A stretch of DNA of 64,000 bases, from assembly GCA_019420505.1 (NCBI GenBank), contig JAHZHC010000016.1, positions 62,001 to 126,000 on the forward strand. Direction: 5' to 3'. Below are positions 43,756 through 52,386 of this stretch, piece by piece (the stretch's first letter is position 1; each line of letters begins with the position of its first letter). The notes under the pieces are model-generated. The model was not told the origin of the DNA, made no database searches, and saw nothing but the letters and a program-made list of their open reading frames with translations. The translations under genes and the position numbers were made by a program. The DNA is from Ruminococcus sp. GTDB taxonomy: Bacteria; Bacillota; Clostridia; Oscillospirales; Ruminococcaceae.

Positions 43756-45204
43756 TTAAAGCTTAGGTGCTATAGGTGTAAAACCTTTTTCAAATGCATC
43801 TGCAACTTGAATTATTGTTGCTTCATCAAATTTCTTACCTATAATCGACATACCTATAGGCATCCCATTCTCGTCATATCCGCATGGAGTTGACAATGCG
43901 GGAAGACCTGCTATATTAACTGTAACGGTACAAATATCTGCCTGATACATCTTAACAGGATCAGCCATCTCCTGAGGTCGATAAGCAACCGTAGGAGTAG
44001 TCGGTGTCAGTACTACATCGCATTTTTCAAATATATCGTTATATTCCTGTCTTATCAGCTGTCTTAATGCAAGAGCTTTTCTGTAATAAGCGTCATAATA
44101 TCCGCTTGAAAGAGCATAGTTACCTAACAGAATTCTTCTCTTTACCTCATCACCAAAGCCCTCAGAACGGGATCTTACTATCAGCTGTTCATAGCTTTCG
44201 GCATTTTCAGTTCTGTGACCGTATTTTATACCGTCATATCTGGCAAGATTTGAAGTAGCTTCGGCACAAGCCAAAAGATAATATGCAGGAACAGCATATT
44301 TCAGAGAAGGCATTTTGCACTCAACAATTTCAGCACCCATTGCCTTATATTCATCAGCAGCCTTAAGAACTGTGCTCCTGACAGCCTCGTCTATACCGTC
44401 TGCAAAAAACTCAGCAGGAAGCGCAATTTTCATTCCCTTAAGGGATTCACCGATCTTCGCTGTAAAGTCAGGTACGCTTTCACCGGAGCTTGTACCGTCA
44501 TGTGGATCATATCCGCAAATAGCATTTAAAACGATGCCACAGTCATGACTGTCTTTAGCGATCGGTCCGATCTGATCAAAAGATGATGCAAAAGCCACGA
44601 GTCCAAAACGTGAAACACGGCTGTAAGTAGGCTTAATTCCTGTTACCCCGCAAAAAGCAGACGGCTGTCTGATTGAACCGCCAGTATCTGATCCCAATGC
44701 GGCAGGACACATATCAGCAGCAACTGCTGCAGCCGAACCACCTGAAGATCCACCAGGAACACATTCTGTATTATACGGGTTTTTAGTTTTTGCAAATGCA
44801 GAAGTCTGAGTAGATCCTCCCATAGCAAATTCGTCCATTGAAGTTTTTCCAAGCATTACAATATTCTGTGCATTCAGTTTTTCCATTACCGTTGCATTAT
44901 AAGGAGGAATAAAATTCTCCAACACCTTTGATGCACAAGTTGTTTTAACTCCCTCTGTACAGATATTATCCTTTATAGCTATAGGAATACCTGTAAGCGC
45001 TTTAGAATCTCCTTTATTTATAATATCCTGCGCTTTATCAGCTTGATTTACTGCTAAATCATCCGTTACAGTAATAAAGCTTTCAATTTTATTATTTAAA
45101 TTATTAATTTTTGAAAGATATTCATTTGTAAGTTCTTTTACAGAGATATCCTTATTATCAAGAGCCTTGCGCATATCACGAATTTTCATTGAAGTCACGT
45201 CCAC
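43756..45204 (-). CDS. gatA: Asp/Glu-tRNA amidotransferase subunit A
   Basis: Amidase that releases ammonia for amidation of Asp-tRNA-Asn and/or Glu-tRNA-Gln. 482 residues. Ser-cis-Ser-Lys triad: Lys in IAIKDNIC, Ser in GGSSGGSAAAVAADM, Ser in GSDTGGSIRQPSAFCG. Start taken at the GTG at 45204, nine bases after AAGGGGAG; an ATG five codons later lacks a ribosome site. Confidence 0.97.
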   Translation of the reverse strand: MDVTSMKIRDMRKALDNKDISVKELTNEYLSKINNLNNKIESFITVTDDLAVNQADKAQDIINKGDSKALTGIPIAIKDNICTEGVKTTCASKVLENFIPPYNATVMEKLNAQNIVMLGKTSMDEFAMGGSTQTSAFAKTKNPYNTECVPGGSSGGSAAAVAADMCPAALGSDTGGSIRQPSAFCGVTGIKPTYSRVSRFGLVAFASSFDQIGPIAKDSHDCGIVLNAICGYDPHDGTSSGESVPDFTAKIGESLKGMKIALPAEFFADGIDEAVRSTVLKAADEYKAMGAEIVECKMPSLKYAVPAYYLLACAEATSNLARYDGIKYGHRTENAESYEQLIVRSRSEGFGDEVKRRILLGNYALSSGYYDAYYRKALALRQLIRQEYNDIFEKCDVVLTPTTPTVAYRPQEMADPVKMYQADICTVTVNIAGLPALSTPCGYDENGMPIGMSIIGKKFDEATIIQVADAFEKGFTPIAPKL

Positions 45205-45231
45205 TGTTAAACACTCCCCTTCTTATAATAT

Positions 45232-45510
45232 TTATTCTACAACCTTTGGAACAACGAAACAATTATTTGAATTAACTGCATTTTGAAGAATTTTTTCTGT
45301 AGCAAGAGACTGCATGACAGCGTCCTCTCTCAAATCATTAATATAAACGTCATGATTATCTTTAAGTGCATCATAAGTAATGTCAATTTCTTTGACTGTA
45401 TCCATAAGATTGATAATATCAGTCATTTCATCAGCTTTTTTGGCAAGCTCATCATCGGAGAATTCCAGCTTTCCCAATTCAGCAAGATATTTTACCATTT
45501 CCAGATCCAT
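45232..45510 (-). CDS. gatC: Asp/Glu-tRNA amidotransferase subunit C
   Basis: Small scaffold subunit wrapping GatA and GatB. 92 residues from the ATG at 45510. KYLAELGKLEFSDDELAKKA and the C-terminal DAVMQSLATEKILQNA, with FVVPKVVE at the end, are family features. A weak AAGGG lies upstream; the in-frame TTG at 45522 is less likely. First gene of gatC-gatA-gatB::aspS. Confidence 0.95.
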   Translation of the reverse strand: MDLEMVKYLAELGKLEFSDDELAKKADEMTDIINLMDTVKEIDITYDALKDNHDVYINDLREDAVMQSLATEKILQNAVNSNNCFVVPKVVE

Positions 45511-45554
45511 TTTTTCTACCAACCCTTCATTAATTTTTACTATACCAATTTAAT

Positions 45555-45583
45555 ATTATACTATATTCTATAACCCATTGCAA
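45555..45583 (-). promoter_or_regulatory. Promoter of the gat operon
   Basis: TTGCAA, 17 bases, TATAAT. No T-box precedes it. Confidence 0.75.
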
Positions 45584-45636
45584 GTTTTTTTGAATATTAT
45601 TCCTTAAAAATTCATAAATTACACTTATAAAGCAAA

Positions 45637-45670
45637 GAAAATCCACAAACACACTTCGTTGTGGATTTTC
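45637..45670 (-). terminator. Terminator of lysA
   Basis: GAAAATCCACAA, ten-base loop, TTGTGGATTTTC, six bases after the lysA stop. Confidence 0.8.
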
Positions 45671-45675
45671 AAACT

Positions 45676-46941
45676 CTACTTCATATATTTATCAAGAATT
45701 CCCGAAAAATCAAAAGTACTGAAATAATCAGCAGGAGTTTCGGCACGGCGGATCAATTGTGCTGAACCGTCTTCCTTTAAAAGCACTTCGGCTGAACGCA
45801 GTTTTCCGTTATAATTATATCCCATTGAAAAACCATGGGCACCGGTATCATGAATTGCTAAAATGTCTCCGATATCTATTTTAGGAAGCATTCTGTCAAT
45901 TGCAAATTTATCATTATTTTCACACAAACCGCCTGTAACGTCATATTTATATTCACATGGTTCATTTTCCTTGCCAAGAACGGTAATGTGATGATATGAT
46001 CCATACATTGCCGGGCGCATTAAATTACACGCACAGGCATCCACTCCTATATACTCCTTATATGTATGTTTTTGATGAATACATTTTGTAACAAGGTGTC
46101 CGTATGGTGCAAGCATATATCTTCCAAGCTCAGTAAAAATAGCTACGTCGCCCATTCCGGCAGGAACCAGAATTTCATCAAAGGCTTTATGAACTCCTTC
46201 TCCGATAGCAAATATATCATTCTGAGATTTATCAGGCTCGTATGCAATTCCTACACCGCCGGAAAGATTTATAAATTTAATCTCAACTCCCGTTTCTTTC
46301 TTCAAATCTACAGCAAGTTCAAACAAAATTCTTGCCAATTTTGGATAATAAGCATTTGAAACTGTATTTGAAGCAAGGAATGAATGTATTCCAAAATATT
46401 TTGCACCTTTGGCTTTCAGAATTTTAAATCCTTCGAAAAGCTGTTCACGGGTAAAACCATACTTTGCCTCTCCCGGATTATCCATTATTTGCGTTTCAAT
46501 TTCAAAATGACCGCCCGGATTAAAACGGCAGCATATTGTTTCCGGTATACCGCAGAGATTATCAAGGAATTCAATATGTGTAAAATCATCAAGGTTTATG
46601 TATGCGCCAAGCTCCTTTGCTTTTTTCATATCAGCTTCAGGCGTAACATTTGATGAAAACATTATATCGCTTCCGCTGAATCCGCATGCATCACTCATCA
46701 TCAGTTCAGTAAGTGACGAACAGTCAACGCCGCATCCCTCTTCCTGCAAAATCTTCAAAATATATGGATTAGGAGTAGCTTTTACAGCAAAATATTCTTT
46801 ATAGCCTTTATTCCATGAAAACGCTTTCATAAGATTACGAGCATTTTCTCTTATACCCTTTTCATCATAAATATGAAAAGGAGTAGGATATTTAGTTATT
46901 ATTTCTTCCGCTTGTTCTTTTGTTAAAAATGTTTTTTTCAT
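45676..46941 (-). CDS. lysA: Diaminopimelate decarboxylase
   Basis: PLP enzyme making L-lysine from meso-diaminopimelate. 421 residues, alanine-racemase-like barrel. PLP Lys in EYFAVKATPNPYIL, GVDCSSLTEL, the barrel loop INLSGGVGIAYEP, and C-terminal GALCxxxD-like DVTGGLCENNDKFA with DTGAHGFSMGYNYNG. Other carboxylase relatives (ornithine type) are less likely given this end. AAGGA lies nine bases before the ATG. Single gene. Confidence 0.95.
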   Translation of the reverse strand: MKKTFLTKEQAEEIITKYPTPFHIYDEKGIRENARNLMKAFSWNKGYKEYFAVKATPNPYILKILQEEGCGVDCSSLTELMMSDACGFSGSDIMFSSNVTPEADMKKAKELGAYINLDDFTHIEFLDNLCGIPETICCRFNPGGHFEIETQIMDNPGEAKYGFTREQLFEGFKILKAKGAKYFGIHSFLASNTVSNAYYPKLARILFELAVDLKKETGVEIKFINLSGGVGIAYEPDKSQNDIFAIGEGVHKAFDEILVPAGMGDVAIFTELGRYMLAPYGHLVTKCIHQKHTYKEYIGVDACACNLMRPAMYGSYHHITVLGKENEPCEYKYDVTGGLCENNDKFAIDRMLPKIDIGDILAIHDTGAHGFSMGYNYNGKLRSAEVLLKEDGSAQLIRRAETPADYFSTFDFSGILDKYMK

Positions 46942-46986
46942 ATCAGGTCAATCCTTTATATAAAAATTTAGATAGATATATATTTT

Positions 46987-47015
46987 ATGATATCACGTTT
47001 ACTTAATTTCGTCAA
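46987..47015 (-). promoter_or_regulatory. Promoter of lysA
   Basis: TTGACG, 17 bases, TATCAT. No lysine riboswitch features in the short leader. Confidence 0.65.
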
Positions 47016-47146
47016 CAATCATTTTTAATTTTTCTGTTTCAACTAAATTTGAAAAATTTATCTTATTAATATTAGTAATATATACTAATCTTATATATCT
47101 TTAAGATTTAAATTTTAATTTACTTATTAATTATATATGATATATG

Positions 47147-47180
47147 TAAAAATCGCCTGCTGCAAAAAAGCAACAGGCGA
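47147..47180 (-). terminator. Terminator of the ferredoxin gene
   Basis: TCGCCTGTTGC, six-base loop, GCAGCAGGCGA (one G-T pair), then TTTTTA on the minus strand. Confidence 0.88.
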
Positions 47181-47207
47181 AATATTTTGAATAAAAACGA
47201 CTATGTA

Positions 47208-47378
47208 TTATTCTGCAGCAGGAGCACCAACAGGGCATGTACCTGCGCAAGAACCGCAATCGATGCAAGCATCAGCGTCAATTACATATTTTCCGTCACT
47301 CTCAGAAATAGCACCTACTGGGCAAGCGTCTGCACAAGCGCCGCAGCCGATACATTCATCACTGATTTTATATGCCAT
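47208..47378 (-). CDS. 2[4Fe-4S] ferredoxin
   Basis: 56 residues: MAYKISDECIGCGACADACP, then DADACIDCGSCAGTCPVGA. Two CxxCxxCxxxCP clusters make a classic clostridial electron carrier, a likely partner of the indolepyruvate:ferredoxin oxidoreductase encoded upstream. GAGGAGG precedes the ATG. Monocistronic with promoter and terminator. Frames on the opposite strand here are shadows of it. Confidence 0.97.
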   Translation of the reverse strand: MAYKISDECIGCGACADACPVGAISESDGKYVIDADACIDCGSCAGTCPVGAPAAE

Positions 47379-47433
47379 AATGACAACCTCCTCAATTAAA
47401 TTAAAGCTAATAAATATAACGCTTTATAATATT

Positions 47434-47461
47434 ATAATAACACATTTTTAAAAAAATGCAA
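47434..47461 (-). promoter_or_regulatory. Promoter of the ferredoxin gene
   Basis: TTGCAT, 16 bases, TATTAT, in an A/T tract close to that at 3913-3941. Confidence 0.55.
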
Positions 47462-47503
47462 GCGTTTTTTTATAATATCACAAAATTTTCATAAATAATA
47501 TAA

Positions 47504-47938
47504 TCAGATATTCAGAAGTTCATCCTGTCCTACAAGAGAATATCCATTCTCAGTCAATGTTTTAACAGCGCTGTCATTATCATCTACTCTCAGAATCAAA
47601 AATGCTGTTCCATCTTCCTCTTTAATAAAAGCCGCATACATATACTCAACGCTTATATTTCCTTTATAAAGCACTTCCATTGCATCAGCAAGTCCACCCG
47701 GTTTATTCTGGATTTTAATAGCAAGCACATTGGTTATTGTAACTGAACAACCGTTATTTTTCAAAACTTCAAGGGCTTTTTCACTATCGTTTACAATAAG
47801 TCTGAGTATTCCGAAATCCTTTGTATCAGCAATAGACATTGCTTTTATAGAAATATCATTATCTCCCAGAAGCCTTGTTACAGCAGATAATCTTCCCGCA
47901 CGGTTTTCCACAAAAACTGATAGTTGTTTTACTGTCAT
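47504..47938 (-). CDS. Tandem ACT-domain protein
   Basis: 144 residues from the ATG at 47938 (MTVKQLSVFVENRAGRL), with AAAAGGAGGG upstream. Two ACT domains: residues 1-67 (ENRAGRLSAVTRLLGDNDI) and 68-140 (QNKPGGLADAMEVLYKGNI). ACT domains bind amino acids; this kind of protein commonly follows paaK and ior genes, so an amino-acid (aromatic) sensor role is inferred. Last gene of iorA-iorB-paaK-ACT. Confidence 0.9.
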   Translation of the reverse strand: MTVKQLSVFVENRAGRLSAVTRLLGDNDISIKAMSIADTKDFGILRLIVNDSEKALEVLKNNGCSVTITNVLAIKIQNKPGGLADAMEVLYKGNISVEYMYAAFIKEEDGTAFLILRVDDNDSAVKTLTENGYSLVGQDELLNI

Positions 47939-47963
47939 AAAAATCCCTCCTTTTAGGATATTA

Positions 47964-49271
47964 TTAAACAAGCTTTCTTTTGTCAATTACTCGAACAGCT
48001 TTACCCTCTGAACGTGTAATGGTTTTTGGCTCAACAAGCTTAATTTTTGCACTGATTCCAAGAATTGAGTGAATTTCAGCGCCAATCTTCTTCTCAAGTT
48101 CTTCCACAGATTTTATCGTATCTGAAAGCATGTCATTGGAAAGCTCCACTTGAATTTCAAAAGTGTCTTTATTGTTAACTCTATCTACTATAATCTGATA
48201 GTTAGGAGTTACATTGCTCATTTTAAGCAGTACGGACTCAATCTGAGATGGAAATACGTTTACACCTTTAATGATAAGCATATCATCACTTCTGCCCATC
48301 GGTTTTGTCATTTTAATAAGAGTTCTTCCGCATGAACATTTTTCTCTTGAAAGAACACATATATCTCTTGTTCTATATCGAAGCAACGGAAAAGCCTCTT
48401 TTGTAATACTTGTAAACACAAGCTCTCCTTTAGAACCTTCAGGCAGCACTTCTCCTGTATCAGGATCTATAATTTCAGCAATAAAATGATCTTCATTTAT
48501 ATGCATACCTGTCTGTTCACTGCACTCAAACGAAACTCCCGGGCCGCTTGTTTCCGTAAGTCCATAAATATCATACGCCTTAATTCCAAGTAATCTCTCA
48601 ATTTCTTTTCTCATTTCTTCAGTCCAGGGTTCAGCACCAAAAATACCTGCTTTTAAACTGATATCTTCAGGACCGTATCCCATTTCATGAAGTGTTTCTC
48701 CTATATATGCGGCATATGACGGAGTACAGCATATTATTGTAGATTTAAGGTCACGCATAAACTGAATCTGTCTTTCCGTATTACCGGAGGACATTGGCAA
48801 TGTAAGACAGCCTACTTTATGAGAACCTCCGTTAAGCCCCGGTCCGCCTGTGAACAAGCCATAGCCATAACAAACCTGACAAACGTCATTTTTCGTTCCG
48901 CCGGCTGCAACAATTGCTCTTGCACAGCAATCTTCCCATAAATCAATGTCATGCTGTGTATAAAAAGCAACCACTCTCTTACCTGTAGTGCCGCTTGTAG
49001 ACTGAATTCTGACGCAATCTGACAAAGGTTTAGCAAGCAAGCCATAAGGATATGCCTCACGCAAGTCAGCCTTCGTCAGAAACGGCAGCTTGTGCAAATC
49101 TTCTGTACCATTAATATCATCAGGGGTAACACCCTTTTCATCCATCAATTTCTTATAGTACGGAACATTTTCATATACATGCTTAACCTGAGCAACTAAA
49201 CGTTCATCCTGAAGCTTTTTCATCTCCTCTCTTGACATACATTCTATTGATTCATTCCAATATCTTTCCAT
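47964..49271 (-). CDS. paaK: Phenylacetate-CoA ligase family protein
   Basis: 435 residues from the ATG at 49271 (MERYWNESIECMSREEM), with AAAGGAGG upstream. ANL-superfamily acyl-CoA synthetase: IQSTSGTTGKRVVAFYT (P-loop), YGLTETSGPG, and the C-terminal hinge region RSDDMLIIKGVNVFPSQIE. With IOR upstream it should activate aryl acetates or similar acids; in anaerobes this step links aryl-CoA, ATP and aromatic amino acid catabolism. The overlapping upstream codons in the same frame run into iorB and are not used. Confidence 0.93.
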   Translation of the reverse strand: MERYWNESIECMSREEMKKLQDERLVAQVKHVYENVPYYKKLMDEKGVTPDDINGTEDLHKLPFLTKADLREAYPYGLLAKPLSDCVRIQSTSGTTGKRVVAFYTQHDIDLWEDCCARAIVAAGGTKNDVCQVCYGYGLFTGGPGLNGGSHKVGCLTLPMSSGNTERQIQFMRDLKSTIICCTPSYAAYIGETLHEMGYGPEDISLKAGIFGAEPWTEEMRKEIERLLGIKAYDIYGLTETSGPGVSFECSEQTGMHINEDHFIAEIIDPDTGEVLPEGSKGELVFTSITKEAFPLLRYRTRDICVLSREKCSCGRTLIKMTKPMGRSDDMLIIKGVNVFPSQIESVLLKMSNVTPNYQIIVDRVNNKDTFEIQVELSNDMLSDTIKSVEELEKKIGAEIHSILGISAKIKLVEPKTITRSEGKAVRVIDKRKLV

Positions 49272-49314
49272 CGGAATAACCTCCTTTGTAATTATATATC
49301 GTTTATCATAATTT

Positions 49315-49890
49315 TTATTGAATTTCTCTGCCAAGAGCAAAAGCTTTTTTATTTAGTTCTAAAAATTTCGCAGGCACACACTGTTCAACAGCTTGTTCCC
49401 ATACTTTAACATCAAAAGGCATTTTAGTTGATACAACACCCATAAGAACCACATTTGAAGCTTTAGCATTTCCGGCTTGTTCCGCAAGAGTCAGTGCGTC
49501 AACAGCAATTACATCAACACCCTGAGCCTTTATTTTTTCAATAATATCTTCGGGATAAACAGCCGCACCTGTAATAACAGGCATAGGGTCGATCTTTTGT
49601 GTGGAAGTTATCAAATGACCGCCTTTTTTCAAATAAGGAAGCCATCTTGCTGCTTCAAGCTGTTCAAAGCTGATAATGATATCAGCCTCTCCCTTCGTCA
49701 CAACAGGAGAATTAACCTCATCTCCGTATTTTACATATGTAACGACCGAACCGCCTCTCTGGCTCATACCGTGGACTTCCGATACTTTAACATCATATCC
49801 ATGCTGTAAAAGCACATTTCCTATAAGTCTTGACGCAAGCAAAGAACCTTGTCCGCCGACGCCCACTATCATAATTGATTTTCTTTCCAT
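49315..49890 (-). CDS. iorB: Indolepyruvate:ferredoxin oxidoreductase, beta subunit
   Basis: 191 residues. MIVGVGGQGSLLASRLIGN (nucleotide-type Gly loop of the gamma-like domain), VHGMSQRGGSVVTYVKYGD, IISFEQLEAARWLPYL. Together with IorA it oxidatively decarboxylates indolepyruvate and other aryl pyruvates to acyl-CoA, reducing ferredoxin. GAGAGG precedes the ATG. Gap of 21 bases to iorA. Confidence 0.95.
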   Translation of the reverse strand: MERKSIMIVGVGGQGSLLASRLIGNVLLQHGYDVKVSEVHGMSQRGGSVVTYVKYGDEVNSPVVTKGEADIIISFEQLEAARWLPYLKKGGHLITSTQKIDPMPVITGAAVYPEDIIEKIKAQGVDVIAVDALTLAEQAGNAKASNVVLMGVVSTKMPFDVKVWEQAVEQCVPAKFLELNKKAFALGREIQ

Positions 49891-49911
49891 ATTTGAACCT
49901 CTCCTGATAAT

Positions 49912-51639
49912 TTATTCTTCAATAGCATTCAGCTTGCACATTTCCTTGCAAATTCCGCATCCGACGCACTGAGTATGATCGATAACACACTTGCCGTCGT
50001 GGATTGAAATTGCAGGACATCCGATTTTCAGGCACTGCTTACAGCCAACACACTTATCCTTATTGACCTTGAGAGGAGGATTATGCTTAACATACTTAAG
50101 CAAAGCACACGGGCGTCTTGAAATAATAACCGACGGCTCTTCCTTTTCAAGTTCTTCTTTAATAACCGCTTCGGTTTCTGCCATATGATAAGGATCAACT
50201 ACTCTGACGCTTTTAATGCCTATCGCATGACACAGATCTTCAAGATTAACCGCAGCGGCAGGATCACCTTTAAGATTTTTACCAGTAGTAGGATTCTGCT
50301 GGTGACCTGTCATACCTGTAATTGAATTATCAAGAATTATAACTGTTGAATTAGTTGAATTATATGCAATATTCACGAGTCCCGTCATGCCGCTGTGCAT
50401 AAACGTAGAATCTCCGATAACGGCTACAGATTTCTTTTCGGATTCTGCACCAAGAGCTTTGTTAAATCCATGCAGACCGCTTATTGAAGCGCCCATACAG
50501 ATAGTAGAATCCATAGCACAAAGAGGAGCTGCTGCACCAAGTGTATAGCATCCGATGTCTCCCGAAACCATCACGCCAAGCTTTGAAAGGCAATAGAACA
50601 GGCCTCTGTGAGGACAGCCTGCACACATTACAGGAGGACGAACAGGAACTTCACCTTCAAAACAAGTTATTTCATTTGTTTTGCCAAGTATTTTTTCTGC
50701 AACAATAGCCTGTGAAATTTCGCCCAATAAGCTAAAAGTATCTTTACCATGAACCTGAACTCCAATTTTTTTGCAGTGAGTTTCAATTATATCATCAAGC
50801 TCTTCAATTACGTAAACTTCTTTGCATTTAGCAGCAAAATCTTTAATTATGTTTACAGGCAAAGGATTGACAATTCCAAGCTTTAAATAAGACGCATTAT
50901 CTCCTAATGCCTCTTTTGCGTATTGATATGAAATTCCGGATGTAATAACACCGATTTCCGTATTATTTAGTTCCACTTTATTAAGATCAGACGTTTCAGC
51001 ATATTCAGCTATTTTAACAAGTCTTTCCTCGACCTGAGGATGCCGTTTGATTGCATTTGCGGGCATCATAACGAATTTCTGCGGATTTTTTTGATATGTA
51101 ATATGTTCTCTTTGCACTCTGTCACACATTTCAACTGTTGACTGTGAATGTGAAACTCTCGTAGACATTCTCACTATAACCGGTGTATCAAATTGTTCGG
51201 ACAAATCATAAGCTGCTTTAGCGAATTCTTTGCATTCCGCCGAATCTGACGGTTCAATCATCATAACCTTTGAAGCAATTGCATGATGACGTGAATCCTG
51301 TTCATTTTGTGATGAATGCATTCCCGGGTCATCAGCAACAGCAATTACCATACCGGCATTTACACCTGTATATCCTGCTGTATACAACGGGTCAGCCGCT
51401 ACATTCAACCCTACATGTTTCATTGCACAAAAGCTTCGTGCACCTGCAATTGATGCACCAAGAGCCACCTCCATTGCAACTTTTTCATTAGGTGCCCATT
51501 CAGCATAGACATCATCGTATTCGGCCACACATTCTGTTATTTCCGTTGACGGTGTTCCCGGATAAGATGAAGCAATTTCACAACCTGCTTCATAAAGACC
51601 CCTTGCAAAGGCTTCATTACCAAGCATTAATTTTTTCAT
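49912..51639 (-). CDS. iorA: Indolepyruvate:ferredoxin oxidoreductase, alpha subunit
   Basis: 575 residues from the ATG at 51639 (MKKLMLGNEAFARGL), with AAAGGAAAG upstream; the longer upstream frame overlaps the promoter. N-terminal pyrimidine-binding domain (YPGTPSTEITE; NEKVAMEVALGASIAG), TPP domain (GDSTFMHSGMTGLVN), and a C-terminal 2[4Fe-4S] domain (CVGCKQCLKIGCP; CVGCGICKEMC). Ferredoxin partner is probably 47208-47378. Confidence 0.96.
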   Translation of the reverse strand: MKKLMLGNEAFARGLYEAGCEIASSYPGTPSTEITECVAEYDDVYAEWAPNEKVAMEVALGASIAGARSFCAMKHVGLNVAADPLYTAGYTGVNAGMVIAVADDPGMHSSQNEQDSRHHAIASKVMMIEPSDSAECKEFAKAAYDLSEQFDTPVIVRMSTRVSHSQSTVEMCDRVQREHITYQKNPQKFVMMPANAIKRHPQVEERLVKIAEYAETSDLNKVELNNTEIGVITSGISYQYAKEALGDNASYLKLGIVNPLPVNIIKDFAAKCKEVYVIEELDDIIETHCKKIGVQVHGKDTFSLLGEISQAIVAEKILGKTNEITCFEGEVPVRPPVMCAGCPHRGLFYCLSKLGVMVSGDIGCYTLGAAAPLCAMDSTICMGASISGLHGFNKALGAESEKKSVAVIGDSTFMHSGMTGLVNIAYNSTNSTVIILDNSITGMTGHQQNPTTGKNLKGDPAAAVNLEDLCHAIGIKSVRVVDPYHMAETEAVIKEELEKEEPSVIISRRPCALLKYVKHNPPLKVNKDKCVGCKQCLKIGCPAISIHDGKCVIDHTQCVGCGICKEMCKLNAIEE

Positions 51640-51760
51640 ACTAATTATCTTTCCTTTCATCAGAACCTTGTCTAAATCTATAACAATAATATTATTTACT
51701 TCATACAAATAATCTTCATGTTTATTGTTAAAATAGACAAAACATTTCTCAATACAAGTC

Positions 51761-51789
51761 ATTATACCATAAAACTTAACAAAAAGCAA
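51761..51789 (-). promoter_or_regulatory. Promoter of the ior-paaK operon
   Basis: TTGCTT, 17 bases, TATAAT; the leader is about 115 bases. Confidence 0.6.
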
Positions 51790-52064
51790 CAGATTCTTGT
51801 AAAATAAAATAATATTTAACCCTTAAATAAAAAATACAAATCTTCTTAATCAGCTATTTTCAGATTTAACAAACTACATTTTCCCATTATATAACACACT
51901 GCCAATTTATCTGCCTTTTTTAAGTATTGAATTAAATTATCCAATGAAAAATAAAGTCAGCCGAATGTCAGATGAGAAAACTATTCATAATTATAATATG
52001 TTTCTATTTATTTGCCGAGAATCATATATTTTTAAAATAAAACTGTTATGATTTAAATTAACAG
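51790..52064. other. Divergent intergenic stretch without visible feature
   Basis: A/T-rich sequence between the ior and feo promoters. I find no ORF, strong dyad or recognisable operator (no clear Fur or DtxR box). Confidence 0.5.
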
Positions 52065-52093
52065 TTGAAATTTTTGAAGTGCTGTGATATAAT
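52065..52093 (+). promoter_or_regulatory. Promoter of feoAB
   Basis: TTGAAA, 17 bases, TATAAT, with TGA before the -10. Confidence 0.7.
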
Positions 52094-52143
52094 ATAGTTA
52101 GCCATGTGCAACTCTTTATTATCTGCTTTTTAACGGAGGAAAT

Positions 52144-52386
52144 ATGAAAGACAATACAATCAACGATTTATCAGTCGGAGAATCCGCACTTATACTTAAA
52201 ATTAATTGTGACGGCGCTATGAAACGGCGTCTGATAGACATGGGAATCACTCCGGGAGTAAAAGTTAAATTGCATAAAATCGCTCCTTTGGGCGACCCGC
52301 TGGAACTTAAATTAAGAGGATATATGCTTTCCATAAGACGTTCCGAAGCAAAGAATATATTTGTAAAAAGGGAGATTGATTTATGA
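52144..52386 (+). CDS. feoA: Ferrous iron transport protein A
   Basis: 80 residues, SH3-like FeoA domain (MKRRLIDMGITPGVKVKLHKIAPLGDPLELKLRGYMLSIR is the family core, here residues about 23-62). Cytoplasmic partner of FeoB. GGAGG precedes the ATG. Overlaps feoB by four bases (ATGA-type coupling). Confidence 0.96.
   Translation: MKDNTINDLSVGESALILKINCDGAMKRRLIDMGITPGVKVKLHKIAPLGDPLELKLRGYMLSIRRSEAKNIFVKREIDL

Noticed and set aside
46942..47146. Lysine riboswitch before lysA
   Set aside because: The leader between promoter and ATG is about 40 bases, too short for an L-box aptamer.
47187..47451. Plus-strand frames rich in Ala and Ser over the ferredoxin gene
   Set aside because: They are antisense shadows of the 8Fe ferredoxin, which has its own ribosome site, promoter and terminator.
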